A stretch of DNA of 64,000 nucleotides from Anaerolineae bacterium (GCA_022824365.1 JAJEAA010000006.1:1-64000); one strand, 5' to 3'. Positions 1-8,832 are shown, counted from the stretch's first letter. Numbers and translations: made by a program. The notes: a model not told the origin generated them from the sequence alone.

Positions 1-94
1 TCTCGCCACGAAGGATTTCCAGCACAATCCTGACTTTCGTCTCCGGTGTGTACTTGCGATACTTTCCCACGAGCGTCCTTCCTTTGCTGAGCAT
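1..94 (-). CDS. IS3-family transposase OrfA, N-terminal fragment
   Basis: The frame starts with ATG at 94-92 and runs off the window. The first residues read MLSKGRTLVGKYRKYTP, then ETKVRIVLEILRGE, which matches the start of the helix-turn-helix OrfA of IS3-group transposases (K-Y-x-x-Y-T-P-E then VLE-x-LRGE). OrfA binds the terminal repeats and is normally joined to the DDE-bearing OrfB by a -1 frameshift. A second possible start is the GTG at 70-68. Only 31 codons are visible, so it cannot be judged whether the transposase is intact. Confidence 0.8.
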   Translation of the reverse strand, partial: MLSKGRTLVGKYRKYTPETKVRIVLEILRGE

Positions 95-141
95 CTAGTA
101 TACTCTCTTTACTAGGTGTCCAGTTTTTCAGGACCACTACA
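1..141 (-). mobile_element. IS3-family insertion sequence, one end (cut by window edge)
   Basis: Read on the minus strand, the element begins at 141 with TGTAGTGGTCCTGAAAAACT and continues into GGACACC, a terminus shape typical of IS3-group elements (compare the TGTACTG...CTGGACA ends of that family). About 45 bases further in, an OrfA reading frame starts at 94. The outer end abuts the C/A-rich hairpin repeat that begins at 142 with no gap. Only this end is inside the window, so the length, the second open reading frame and the target duplication cannot be seen. Confidence 0.8.
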
Positions 142-311
142 CCCCCATCCCCCAGCCCCTTCCCCCACAAGGAGGGAAGGGGAGCATGTCGAGCATGAAC
201 AAGCAGGTGCTTTGAACGCCGCTCGACAGAAGAAAATGGATACGATGCCATCTGTCTCCCCGTGTAGTTAAAGCCCCTCCCTCTTGATGGGGGAGGGGTT
301 GGTGGGGGTGA
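142..311. repeat. Two-arm G/C-rich hairpin repeat, copy 1
   Basis: Left arm 142-184 (CCCCCATCCCCCAGCCCC, then a hairpin around ACAAGGAGGGAAGGGG). Right arm 272-311 (GCCCCTCCCTCTTGATGGGG, then GAGGGGTTGGTGGGGG). Each arm folds on itself, and the two outer edges are also roughly complementary. Near-identical arm pairs occur at 29242-29350 and 53997-54101, with relatives at 15190, 17561, 31119 and 39508. Here it lies between the IS end and the 3' end of a sugar-binding protein gene. Confidence 0.85.
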
Positions 312-323
312 GCGCCTGCCGGT

Positions 324-1679
324 CTAGTCGTAGTAGCCGGCGGCTTGCATGACAAAGCGCACGTCTTCGGCCGCCAGATCGAGCACGGCTTGCGTATCCG
401 CCATCGGGTCGGTCGCCAACTCGTTGATCGCTTCCGCCAGCACTGGGATGATCTCGGTGTATTCCGGGATCAGCGGGATGGTGCGGGCATCGGCCAATAC
501 GGCCGAGGCGACGCCTTGCAAGCCGTTATGGACCTCGTTCACTTCCTCATCCGCCAGGACGGACAGGCGCACGGCCACGTTGGTATCCAGGGCCGGATCT
601 TCCGCGTCCAGCACAATGCGGCGCTCGGTGATCGGGTGGGTCAGCCATTTCAGGTATTCCAGCGCGGCGTCCAGGTCGTCCGATTGTGACAAGACGCCGA
701 CGGGCCAGAGGTAGCCGTAGGAGGCGGTATCGCCGCCTTCCCAACCGGGGGCCGGCGCGAAAGCCGCGTTCTCTGCCACTTCGGGAATCTCGGAATTGGT
801 CATGCGGCTGGCCATCCACCACCAGCCGATGAACATGGCGGCGCGTCCCTGCACCAGTTCCTGGTTAGCTTCTTGCTCATTCCAGGCGATGGAAGCTTCA
901 GGGCTGTAGCCATCGCGGACGTAGCTGAGGTATTGCTCGGTCGCCGCCAGGCCTGTTTCGTTATTGAAGACCGGCTCCCAATTCTCGTCGAAGATGTCGG
1001 TGCCCGCGCCCCAAAGGTGGCTGTACCAATTGAAGAGGTTCTGGTCGACGTTCAAGCCGTAGTACATCGCGATGGGGGCGATATCCATGCCGCTGTCGAC
1101 GATGGCTTGGCTGATGGCGGAGACATCCTGCCAAGTCGCCGGCGGATCCATGCCGACCGCTTCGAGCACGTCCGCGCGATAATGCAGCAGCAACGGATGA
1201 CCGCGGAAGGGCAAGCCATAGATGGTATCGCTGTTGCCGGTTGATGCCGACTGATAGGCGGGACCATAGTCATCCCAGTCGATGCCGGCTTCTGCGACGA
1301 AGTCGTTCAGCGGATGCAAGAAGTCATAGATATTCGTGCCCCAGGCATCGACAAAGGCGACGATGTCAAACTCGGTATTGGGGTTGGTCGCTTCCAGGTA
1401 GAGCTGTTCCTGGAAGGAGCCGAAAGGCAGATCGCCCCAGCTGACGGAGATGCCGGTCATGGCGGTGAACTCGTCAGCGCCCTTGACGGCTGCTGAAGCG
1501 AATTGTGGCGCGGTGCTGCAGCAGATCAGGAATTGCAGATGCGTGCCGTCGTAAGGTTTGCTGGCGTCTAAGCCGAAGGTGGCGGGGTCCATCACATCCT
1601 GCGCCAGCGCGCCGCCTAATGGCATGGTTAGGAACAGCGCGAGCGTCAAGAGAAGCAAAAGCCTGCGTACAAGAGTCAT
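324..1679 (-). CDS. ABC transporter extracellular sugar-binding protein (family 1)
   Basis: This 451-residue protein has a clear signal peptide: a basic start (MTLVRR), a Leu-rich core and an ALA-Q cleavage site near residue 26. The mature part has the family-1 solute-binding layout, including 'GRAAMFIGWWWMAS' around two thirds of the length, a common feature of carbohydrate-binding proteins of the CUT1 type. It would bind a sugar outside the membrane and hand it to a MalF/MalG-type permease pair. No permease or ATPase gene lies beside it. Its downstream side is occupied by the hairpin repeat and then an IS3 end, so the rest of the operon may have been displaced. The ligand cannot be read from sequence. 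Confidence 0.85.
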   Translation of the reverse strand: MTLVRRLLLLLTLALFLTMPLGGALAQDVMDPATFGLDASKPYDGTHLQFLICCSTAPQFASAAVKGADEFTAMTGISVSWGDLPFGSFQEQLYLEATNPNTEFDIVAFVDAWGTNIYDFLHPLNDFVAEAGIDWDDYGPAYQSASTGNSDTIYGLPFRGHPLLLHYRADVLEAVGMDPPATWQDVSAISQAIVDSGMDIAPIAMYYGLNVDQNLFNWYSHLWGAGTDIFDENWEPVFNNETGLAATEQYLSYVRDGYSPEASIAWNEQEANQELVQGRAAMFIGWWWMASRMTNSEIPEVAENAAFAPAPGWEGGDTASYGYLWPVGVLSQSDDLDAALEYLKWLTHPITERRIVLDAEDPALDTNVAVRLSVLADEEVNEVHNGLQGVASAVLADARTIPLIPEYTEIIPVLAEAINELATDPMADTQAVLDLAAEDVRFVMQAAGYYD

Positions 1680-1798
1680 GAGAAGTCCTTTCTTCCAAGG
1701 CTTGATTATGGATGTCAGTTTTTCCGACGCGCGAGTACGGCGAGACTGCGCGAGAGTTTAACACAGGTTTGAACTAATTCAAAAACGGCGGGACAGCT

Positions 1799-2620
1799 TC
1801 AGCTGATAGGTCTCCAGGCGAAAACCTCGTCGTCCTTTTCAACTCTGCCCAAGCCGGGAAACTCAAGATGATAGAAGAGCGTCAAAAGGCCTTCATCGAC
1901 GCAGCGCTGCAGAGTGTTCCGTCGCGTCTCAACCGCCAGCGGACCGTCGGAATCCAAGCCGAAATGCCAATCGGGGCGGGCGAGTTGGAAGGCTTGATGC
2001 AGGATATCGACGACGTAAAAGAGGCGCTCGCCGTCAGATTCAATGAGCAAGCCGGAATGGCCGAGGGTATGCCCTTCGAGATTGACGACCTTGACCCCAG
2101 GCGCGATTTCATCGCCAGGCTCGACAAAGCTGACCCGCTCGGCGATGCCGGAGATGAGTTGGAGGCGATGCCGATCTCGCGGGGTGTCGGAGGCTTTCCA
2201 GCGCGACATCCATTCGTCCCATTCGGACTGTGTCGTGACATAGCGGGCGTTGGGGTAGGCGGTTGCGCCATCGGCATCAACCAAGCCCGAGATGTGGTCG
2301 CCGTGAAAATGAGTGAGATGGATGATGTCGATTTCAGTTGCCGATATGCCCAAGCTCGTTAATCCTCGCAGGACGCCACCCATGTCGGGCGGTCCGGGAG
2401 TCTCGCCGAAGCCGACATCAGCGAGGATATGAGAGCCCGCGGATTGTAGATAAAGCAGGTTGAGGCTGCCGCTGGGCGGCTGGGCGGCGATGGCGGCGGC
2501 GATAGCGTCGGGCTCCGCATTGGGATAGCGAGCAATGACATCTTCGGCGGTCATTTTCACGACGCCTTCTTGCAGGACGGCGCATTCGATATCGCCGACT
2601 TTGAGTTCGTATACGCTCAT
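1799..2620 (-). CDS. Metallo-beta-lactamase-fold hydrolase
   Basis: A 273-residue cytoplasmic protein with no signal peptide. The HxHxDH zinc motif is at residues 104-109 (HFHGDH). Further ligands are His184 in EGHTLGH, Asp205 in VVDILH and a late His in FYHLEFPG, so the binuclear metal site looks complete. The layout resembles the lactonase and quorum-quenching branch of the superfamily (AiiA-like or Ahl-like), which opens lactones or esters, but the substrate cannot be assigned. AAGGA lies 8 bases before the ATG. It is on the same strand as the upstream membrane gene, 44 bases away, so cotranscription is likely. Confidence 0.85.
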   Translation of the reverse strand: MSVYELKVGDIECAVLQEGVVKMTAEDVIARYPNAEPDAIAAAIAAQPPSGSLNLLYLQSAGSHILADVGFGETPGPPDMGGVLRGLTSLGISATEIDIIHLTHFHGDHISGLVDADGATAYPNARYVTTQSEWDEWMSRWKASDTPRDRHRLQLISGIAERVSFVEPGDEIAPGVKVVNLEGHTLGHSGLLIESDGERLFYVVDILHQAFQLARPDWHFGLDSDGPLAVETRRNTLQRCVDEGLLTLFYHLEFPGLGRVEKDDEVFAWRPIS

Positions 2621-2664
2621 AGGGTCATCCTTTCCTTGTCATTTGTTATTGGTTCGCAGCGCAG

Positions 2665-3447
2665 TTATCCGCCAGAGATAGCGACGGCGGTTAGCAGAAA
2701 GATGAGACCGGCGCCCATCCGCGCTATTAGCGCCGCGCCAGTCGATCTCGTATAGACCTTCAAGAGACAGAAGAGAATCGCAATGCTCATAGGGAATACG
2801 ATACCATGCCAGAGTTGATCGTAGAATTGATATGCCTCGATGAACACCAACTGATACAAGACCGTATAAACTCCCGCCGTTCCGATCACGCCGCCCCAAT
2901 GACCGAAAGTCCAGCGCATTCGCGGCAGCAGCACCCCTTGGAAGACCAACGTCTCCGCCAGTGGCTGCAAGGCAATCAAACTCAAGCCCGCGAGTAGCAA
3001 GCCAGACAGGCCTCGCCGCTGAAAGCCCCAAATCTGTGGCGCGGGCCAGAATCCTCCGCTCGCCAAGCTGACTGCGAGATCCACCGCCAGCGCGATCGCG
3101 ATGCCGACCAGCAGCGCCAAGGGCAGCGCCAATTCGCCGCGTGTCAGGCTCAGTGCCTGCCAGCTTTCCTCGCTGCTGCGGCGGCTAACCAAGACAAACA
3201 GAACCGCCAGCGCCATGCCTATCACCCAACTGATCATCAACTCGAAAGGGAATAGGACGTCGCGGGTGTTTCCCGTTGAGGCCATCACTGCCGACACCGA
3301 GGCTGGACCGATGAGGGTCAGGCAGAGGAATAAAACGCCGACGGTCAGCAAAGCGCCCAAGAAGCCCCAGGGAGGTTCCGACTGTTCCGGCAGAGCAAGC
3401 TTCGTCATCAAGCTCATCTCGCGCCGGTTATCCGGGTCTTGTTTCAT
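2665..3447 (-). CDS. CPBP-like integral membrane protein with degenerate active site
   Basis: A 260-residue protein with about six to seven hydrophobic segments. Residues 160-176 (ALQPLAETLVFQGVLLPRM) align with the signature of the CPBP/Rce1 intramembrane protease family, normally E-E-x-x-x-R-G. Here the first Glu is kept (E165), the second is Thr166 and the Arg is Gln170. The second motif, normally F-x-x-x-H, reads as a Tyr/Gln-rich stretch (YTVLYQ). The fold is therefore recognisable but catalytic residues are missing, which suggests a non-proteolytic or altered role. AAAGG lies about 8 bases before the start. It ends 44 bases before the hydrolase gene. Confidence 0.65.
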   Translation of the reverse strand: MKQDPDNRREMSLMTKLALPEQSEPPWGFLGALLTVGVLFLCLTLIGPASVSAVMASTGNTRDVLFPFELMISWVIGMALAVLFVLVSRRSSEESWQALSLTRGELALPLALLVGIAIALAVDLAVSLASGGFWPAPQIWGFQRRGLSGLLLAGLSLIALQPLAETLVFQGVLLPRMRWTFGHWGGVIGTAGVYTVLYQLVFIEAYQFYDQLWHGIVFPMSIAILFCLLKVYTRSTGAALIARMGAGLIFLLTAVAISGG

Positions 3448-3459
3448 CGATATTACCTT

Positions 3460-4617
3460 TCACTGACGCATAACTGTCTCATAAACAGCGACAGTCTCTT
3501 GCGCCGTCTTGCGCCAGGAATAATTGCTGGCCAGCGCCAAGCCTTGATTGATCATGGCGTCGCGCAGTGGCTGCTGAATCAACAAGGCGATGATCGCGCC
3601 CGCCATCTCCCGCGCATTATTGACGATGTAGGCGGCATCTTCCAGTATCTCTTCGAAGACGATGGCGTCCGACGTCACCACCGGCGTGCCGGCCGCCATC
3701 GCTTCCAGCGCCATCAAGCCGAAGCCTTCATACAGACTCGGGAATACGAAAACATCCGCCAGTCGGAAAAGAGCCGGTTTATCCGCCTCATCCACGAAGC
3801 CGATCCACTGCACGTAATCGTCGATCTTCAGCCGCCGGCTGTAGGCGCGCAGATCGGGGAAGAGCTGGTCATCGTATTGCGGCTCCCGCCCAGCCAGCAC
3901 TAGCGGAAAGGTATCGCCATCAGCCTCGCCGACGTAGGTATAAGCGAGCATGAGCGTATTAACCTGCTTGCGCCAATCGAAGCCGCCGAGATACAGTACA
4001 AATTGCTCCGGCAGGCTATATTTCGCGCGTACCGCTTCATCGTCCTCGACGCCGATTCGCGGATGAAAGCGTTCGTCGGGCGCCAGGTAGGTCACCGTGA
4101 TATCGTCTTCGGCGATGCCCAACTGCTCTTCGATATCAATCTTGGCGGTCTCGCTGATGGTGATAATGTGATTGCTGCCCCGCGCCGCCGCGCTGACCAG
4201 CGAGGTATAGACATTCCTGAACAGGCCTTGATTGTAAATAGGATAGAGCAGGGGGATGACATCCAGCACAGTCGTGACCAGCTTGACCGGGCAAGCCAGC
4301 GGCGTGCCCCAGTAGGGCACATGCGCGATATCGGCTTCGAGCTCTCGGGCGACCTTGGGGAAAGTCCGTTGTTCAAACATGACTTTGGCGAGCCCCTTCG
4401 GTCCCCCCAATGCCTTGAGGGGAAGGCGAAAATTGCTTGTGCTGGCGACATTGATCGTCTTTGGCAGGTCGGGGGGCGCTTGGATATGCGGCGGCAAGAC
4501 CAGCGAAACCTCCAGCTCCGGCGCGACACTCGGCAGGTTCTTCAGGAGTTGACGCAAGTATTGACCGCTGCCGGTGGACACCTGGTCATAAAACCAGCCG
4601 TTGATGGCGCTGTGCAC
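3460..4617 (-). CDS. Glycosyltransferase family 4 (GT-B fold)
   Basis: A 385-residue GT-B protein. The C-terminal donor-binding half shows the GT4 signature EGFGLMALEAMAAGTPVV, preceded by 'PDERFHPR' and 'VLYLGGFDWRKQ' at the domain junction. It would retain configuration while transferring a sugar from a nucleotide donor during cell-surface polysaccharide or glycolipid assembly at the cytoplasmic face of the membrane. It lies 43 bases downstream of an NDP-sugar epimerase or dehydratase gene on the same strand, consistent with a surface-sugar operon. Acceptor and donor are unknown. Confidence 0.9.
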   Translation of the reverse strand: MHSAINGWFYDQVSTGSGQYLRQLLKNLPSVAPELEVSLVLPPHIQAPPDLPKTINVASTSNFRLPLKALGGPKGLAKVMFEQRTFPKVARELEADIAHVPYWGTPLACPVKLVTTVLDVIPLLYPIYNQGLFRNVYTSLVSAAARGSNHIITISETAKIDIEEQLGIAEDDITVTYLAPDERFHPRIGVEDDEAVRAKYSLPEQFVLYLGGFDWRKQVNTLMLAYTYVGEADGDTFPLVLAGREPQYDDQLFPDLRAYSRRLKIDDYVQWIGFVDEADKPALFRLADVFVFPSLYEGFGLMALEAMAAGTPVVTSDAIVFEEILEDAAYIVNNAREMAGAIIALLIQQPLRDAMINQGLALASNYSWRKTAQETVAVYETVMRQ

Positions 4618-4660
4618 GGCATCCTCCGCGGGCGCGACTCGTTCTCGTTTCAGCCGAGCG

Positions 4661-5647
4661 TCATTGCCGCGCGCTCAGCATCTCGCCCTGTATATTCGCG
4701 ATGATCTGGTCAATGGTCTCATCGAGGGGCGTAATCGGCTGCCAGCCGACGGCGGCGTCGATCTTCTCGATGCTGGGCACACGCCGGCGGAAGTCCTCGA
4801 AGCCCGGCTGCGTATAAGCCTGGTCGTAGGGCACAAGCTGTATCTCGGAGGCGCTATCGGCCCGGTCGCGGATGCGCCGCGCCAAATCCATGATGCTGAT
4901 CTCGTCGTTGCTGCCGATATTATACATTTCGCCGATGGTCGCGTCGCTCTCCGCCAATGCCTGGATTGCGCCGACGACGTCAAATACGTTGGCGAAGCAG
5001 CGGCGCTGCCGCCCGTCCCCGTAGACCTGGATTGTCTCGTTGGCGAGCGCCCAGCGGACGAAGCGCGGCACAACCATGCCATACTGACCCACCTGCCGCG
5101 GACCCACCGTGTTGAACAGGCGGAACAGCGTCACCGGCAAGCCGATCTCGGCGTGATAGGCGAAAGCCAGAAACTCGTCTATCGCCTTGGAGGCGGCGTA
5201 GCTCCAGCGGCTGCGCTTGGTCGGGCCCGAAAGCGTGTCATCGTCTTCGTGGAAGGGAAACTTCACGCCCTTGCCGTAGACCTCGGATGTCGAGGCGATC
5301 ATGACGCGGCGGCGATAGCGGCTCGCCGTCTGCAAGATGACCTCCGTCCCGCCGATATTGACCTCGATGGTATTGATCGGATGATCGATGATATTGCGCA
5401 CGCCCACCGCCGCCGCCAGGTGAAAGATAATATCGCATTCGCTGACCAGGCGGTCGATGACGTGGATATTGCGTATGTCCTCCACGGCGTAGCGGAAGCG
5501 CGGATTGGCGTCAAGATGCTTGATGTTGTCCAGCCGCCCGGTGGACAGATTGTCGATGATGGTCACCTGGTAGCCGCTGGCCAGCAGTCGCTCGGTCAGG
5601 TGACTGCCGATGAAGCCGGCGCCGCCGGTAATCAATGCGCGGATCAT
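4661..5647 (-). CDS. NAD-dependent nucleotide-sugar epimerase/dehydratase (extended SDR)
   Basis: The start is ATG at 5647, because the protein then opens with MIRALITGGAGFIGSH and AAAGGAAGG lies just upstream; the frame is open 49 codons further but that stretch does not look like family sequence. The product is 328 residues. It has the NAD-binding TGGAGFIG at 7-14, STS at 119-121 and the catalytic Tyr150 and Lys154 (YAASK). These features fit the extended short-chain dehydrogenase family of UDP-glucose 4-epimerases, UDP-glucuronate decarboxylases and dTDP-glucose dehydratases; which of these is not decidable. It probably supplies an activated sugar to the adjacent GT4 enzyme. Confidence 0.9.
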   Translation of the reverse strand: MIRALITGGAGFIGSHLTERLLASGYQVTIIDNLSTGRLDNIKHLDANPRFRYAVEDIRNIHVIDRLVSECDIIFHLAAAVGVRNIIDHPINTIEVNIGGTEVILQTASRYRRRVMIASTSEVYGKGVKFPFHEDDDTLSGPTKRSRWSYAASKAIDEFLAFAYHAEIGLPVTLFRLFNTVGPRQVGQYGMVVPRFVRWALANETIQVYGDGRQRRCFANVFDVVGAIQALAESDATIGEMYNIGSNDEISIMDLARRIRDRADSASEIQLVPYDQAYTQPGFEDFRRRVPSIEKIDAAVGWQPITPLDETIDQIIANIQGEMLSARQ

Positions 5648-5735
5648 AGGCCTTCCTTTCGCGGTTGAGCGAGCAAGCTTACACGTGGATTTTACACCTG
5701 AACGGCAATCGCTACTTAACCAGCGCCTTCTCAAG

Positions 5736-6536
5736 TCACTTGCGCCGCGCCAAATAGAGCAGCGCGACCGTCTCCCGCAGCGCGACGCCAGCAAACTCTT
5801 CGTGGATCAGCGCGTCAATTTCTTTGTAAAGGCGGAGGCGCGTTTCCACGGGCAAGGCAATGTGATCGGAAAAGGTGCCGAGCAGGTCGACATAAGCCTC
5901 GGCGCTGTATTCGGTCACGACGTAATGCTTGCGTACATCAAGGTCGCAGAACAAGCCGCTTTGAGGGATGAGTTTATCGTATTCGGTCCTGACCGCAGCG
6001 GGCGGGGGCGGCAACTCAAAATCTCGCGCCAGCTTTGGAACGATGCGACGGTAGATCTCTTGCAGCGCCTTCACCTGGTCTCGGCTGACATCGGTCATGA
6101 CCGGACGATGCCAGAATAGCGCCAGCGTCCCGCCCGGTTGGAGCAGGTCATGCGCGCGCTGAAAGCGAGTCGCCGGGTCCAGCCAATGGAAGGCGGTGGC
6201 TGAGAGCGCGAGATCGTAGCGCATCGCCGGCAGCGCGACCGTGTCAAAGTCGGCATTGATCACCCGGGCTTTGGGATACGCGGCTAGGTTCCGGCGGGCG
6301 ACTGCGGCGAGTTCCGCGCCGAGCTCAACACAGTCAATGGCGTAGCCGCGCTCGGCCAAGGGCAGGGTGGCTTGCCCAGTGCCACAGCCGATTTCGAGCA
6401 GCCGCGCCTCGTCGCCCAGATTGGCATAGGCGACAATATCGTCGAAAAGCGCCGCCGGATAGTCCGGGCGCGCTCGATCGTACTGCTGCGCGATCGGGTC
6501 GTATGAAGCGCGGCGCTCGCTCATATCAGGGCTCAT
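5736..6536 (-). CDS. Class I SAM-dependent methyltransferase
   Basis: A 266-residue protein with the Rossmann motif I LEIGCGTGQAT at residues 47-57, an acidic end of strand 2 (CVELG), then 'DFDTVALPAMRYDLALSATAFHWLDP', which matches the methyltransf_11/25 group (motif quoted is split over motifs II-III). The likely role is methylation of a small molecule or lipid in the cytoplasm. The ATG at 6536 overlaps the TGA of the upstream lipocalin-like gene in an ATGA, so translation of the two is probably coupled. A second in-frame ATG lies 12 bases later. Confidence 0.85.
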   Translation of the reverse strand: MSPDMSERRASYDPIAQQYDRARPDYPAALFDDIVAYANLGDEARLLEIGCGTGQATLPLAERGYAIDCVELGAELAAVARRNLAAYPKARVINADFDTVALPAMRYDLALSATAFHWLDPATRFQRAHDLLQPGGTLALFWHRPVMTDVSRDQVKALQEIYRRIVPKLARDFELPPPPAAVRTEYDKLIPQSGLFCDLDVRKHYVVTEYSAEAYVDLLGTFSDHIALPVETRLRLYKEIDALIHEEFAGVALRETVALLYLARRK

Positions 6537-7687
6537 ATTCGGTTCCGCATCGAGCCGACATAACCGGTCAACTCAGCGTATCCATAGCCGGTCTTATCGC
6601 CGCTTACCTGCACCGCGCCTTCCCAGTAAACGATGCCGGCGTCGTGCAACTCCTGGTCCGCCAGCAGCGGCCTCACTTCAATCTCAAAGCCGTCATCCCC
6701 GCCGATGCCAATTTCCCAGGCTGCCGGGTATTCGCCTTCGCTGTGCGGGCTGCGCCAAGTTTCAGTCGGTCGGATGCTGATATCGCTGGCGCTGAGCGCG
6801 CGCGTCCCGCCATCGGGATAGACCAGCAGGCCGCCAAATGCCGGTTCGATGCCGCCGTCGATCAGCCGAATTTGCCCGACCATCAACTCGCTGTCGTCAT
6901 CAAAAATTAAGCCGAACCAACCCCAACCATCTGCGTCATCTCCCAAAGCCGAGGTGCTGAATTCATGATCCATCCAGCTATTGCCGGCGACGGCGAAGCG
7001 CTGCCCGCCAACCGTCACGCTGCCGCTCGTGATCAGCCGGCTCAAGCTGTAATAGTAGCTGGCATTACCGCTCTCCGCGCTCTTGGGGCTGAGTCCCTTA
7101 TCGCCTTGCAGGGCGGGCGGCTTGACCTGCTCCAGACGCAAGTTTATTGTGATGTCTTCGCTGTTGGCGCTGATGCGCGTCTCCTTGGCTTCATCGTCTT
7201 CCGCGCTCGCTTGCCAGTCTTCCAGCCAGACGCGATAATTCGGCTCGACGGTCGCGCCCGCCAAGCCAGCGCCGCCCCGAGCATAACGGACGTCGTGGTA
7301 GAAGGCGTCGCCGGCGATGTCGCTCAGCGTGAAATGCGCCATGTAGATGTCATTGGCGCGAAATTCGGATTCCGACGCTGGCGCTATTGGCGAAAGGGCG
7401 CGGCGAAAAATGGTGAACTGGAAGCCGAAGCGCCTTCCCTCCGCCGTCGCCAGAACCCCGGTGTAATACCACCATTCCGTTTGAAATTCCGGATGCGCGC
7501 CATGATCGCGCGGGAATTGCCAATCCCAAGGCTCTATCGCGCGCGCATATCCGCTGATATCCGGCGGCGGCGCTTCCAGTCGCGCGCGGGCGCTGAGCGT
7601 ATTGCCGTTCAGCGGCTCGATCAGGCTCAGGCCGAAAATAACGATCAACCCGATGAGGAGCAGGAGCGTGACGATGCGCCAGTTCAT
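6533..7687 (-). CDS. Lipocalin-like hydrolase of the CrtC/AttH family
   Basis: ATG at 7687 is preferred over one ten codons upstream because AAGGCGG lies about 6 bases before it. The product is 384 residues with an N-terminal hydrophobic anchor (MNWRIVTLLLLIGLIVIFG) and no lipobox. The AttH/CrtC hallmarks are visible: TEWWYYTGVL near residue 70, a central SWMDHEFS, and the C-terminal YWEGAV followed by GYGYAELTGY. Relatives include carotenoid 1,2-hydratase and predicted secreted hydrolases. No carotenoid genes are nearby, so the substrate is open. It overlaps the methyltransferase gene by four bases. Confidence 0.85.
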   Translation of the reverse strand: MNWRIVTLLLLIGLIVIFGLSLIEPLNGNTLSARARLEAPPPDISGYARAIEPWDWQFPRDHGAHPEFQTEWWYYTGVLATAEGRRFGFQFTIFRRALSPIAPASESEFRANDIYMAHFTLSDIAGDAFYHDVRYARGGAGLAGATVEPNYRVWLEDWQASAEDDEAKETRISANSEDITINLRLEQVKPPALQGDKGLSPKSAESGNASYYYSLSRLITSGSVTVGGQRFAVAGNSWMDHEFSTSALGDDADGWGWFGLIFDDDSELMVGQIRLIDGGIEPAFGGLLVYPDGGTRALSASDISIRPTETWRSPHSEGEYPAAWEIGIGGDDGFEIEVRPLLADQELHDAGIVYWEGAVQVSGDKTGYGYAELTGYVGSMRNRI

Positions 7688-7880
7688 AATGCCGCCTTGC
7701 GAAGACTTGATCCTCATAGAATGCGCCGATTATGCTTGAGATGCCGACCGGCGGCAAGGATGCTCACGAGATAAAACCAGGCATGGGGATGCCCGCCAGC
7801 GGCTTCGCGCTATGTTCATTTTCTCTCTCAGCATGTCGAAGAGAGCCTCGATATTTGCATCATTCAGTTTGCAGAAAAAC

Positions 7881-7909
7881 TTGTAATTATTAGTTCGCTG
7901 TGGTACAAT
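7881..7909 (+). promoter_or_regulatory. Sigma-70-like promoter of the SH3b gene
   Basis: TTGTAA (7881-7886), a 17-base spacer, then TACAAT (7904-7909), within an AT-rich stretch between two divergent genes. Transcription would start near 7916, only a few bases before the earliest possible start of the SH3b frame, which suggests either a very short leader or a start further downstream. Confidence 0.55.
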
Positions 7910-7922
7910 TTTTTCAAAATTA

Positions 7923-8782
7923 TTGAAGTTGATTATTGTGAGCGTAATTGTTTTCATTCATTCTTGCCGCATCGGTGTTCGCAACCCAAATTCCACCAGA
8001 AGCTTAAGCGCAACTCATTGGGCTGGGCGCGGCATTCCCCGGAAGTTGCTTCTTCTGACGATCCTGTTTGTCTTCTTCGTCACGCAATACAGCGCGGCGC
8101 AGGCGCAGTCGGGCTGGTATCACTGCGATATACAAGATCACTCCTACACTGGGCCGGGGACTCGTTATTTCTGTAGACCAGTCTCGTATGACTGGCTTTG
8201 TAATCTTGCCCGCATCACTTCTTTTTGCAATAGCTCCGCCCACCGGGGCGGTAATAGCAGCGACAATAGCAACGGCGGCAGTGTCCCTAGCCGGTCGGCA
8301 AGCGGCGCCAGCTCAGGCATGAACGTTCAGCGGATCGGCGCCAGGAACATCGCGGCGCGCAATGGATTATTGATGCCGGCTTCATCGCCGCGATTGATGT
8401 GTGGGGTGAAGATGTGGGGGGCGAGGTCTGCCTGGATGGCGTCGGTTCGCTGCTCTTCCTGGATGCCAGCACCTCGCCCCGCGCCCAAAGCTGGCTGGAT
8501 TCGGTTCAACGAGACGGCCAGACTTGCGCCACGCTTGATCGCGCTGGCATGCTCATACTCATGCCGGCTGGAGCGCAGTATCGGCATTGCCGCGTCAGCA
8601 CGACCGGTCATCTCAAACTACGGTCGAGTCCTTCCCTAAATGGCGAAATCATCGGCTATGTGCCGACCGGCGAAAGACCGCGCTTGCTATCGCGGAACGG
8701 GAATTGGTTCAATGTTGAGTATCAGGGCAAAACGGGCTGGGTTGGGGCCGGTTATGTGACCGCCAGCGGCGATTGCGGTTGA
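7923..8782 (+). pseudogene. Secreted SH3b-domain protein split by a -1 frameshift
   Basis: The first part reads in one frame: a signal peptide core near 8043-8100 (KLLLLTILFVFFVTQYSAAQ, then AQSGW), a Cys-containing region and a Ser/Gly/Asn linker, then VQRIGARNIA. Family-like sequence then continues in the frame one base back (WIIDAGFIAAIDVWGED, then GSLLFLDASTSPR) to a C-terminal SH3b domain (LKLRSSPSLNGEIIG, GNWFNVEYQGKTGWV). The shift falls around 8340-8363, in a GC-repeat (gcggcgcgc). It could be a real loss of one base or a sequencing error. The start codon is uncertain (TTG at 7923 or 8046). SH3b domains usually bind cell-wall peptides. Confidence 0.65.
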
Positions 8783-8832
8783 TTAGGAGATCCGCGAGAT
8801 TCAGCAGCGCCTCGTAGCGACGACAGCGGATT

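Noticed and set aside
4601..5668. 355-codon plus-strand frame
   Set aside because: Antisense to the clear NDP-sugar epimerase; no domain motifs.
7730..7957. 75-codon minus-strand frame starting MKTITLTIINF
   Set aside because: It lies in the AT-rich promoter gap and is rich in codons from that composition only; no SD or family match.
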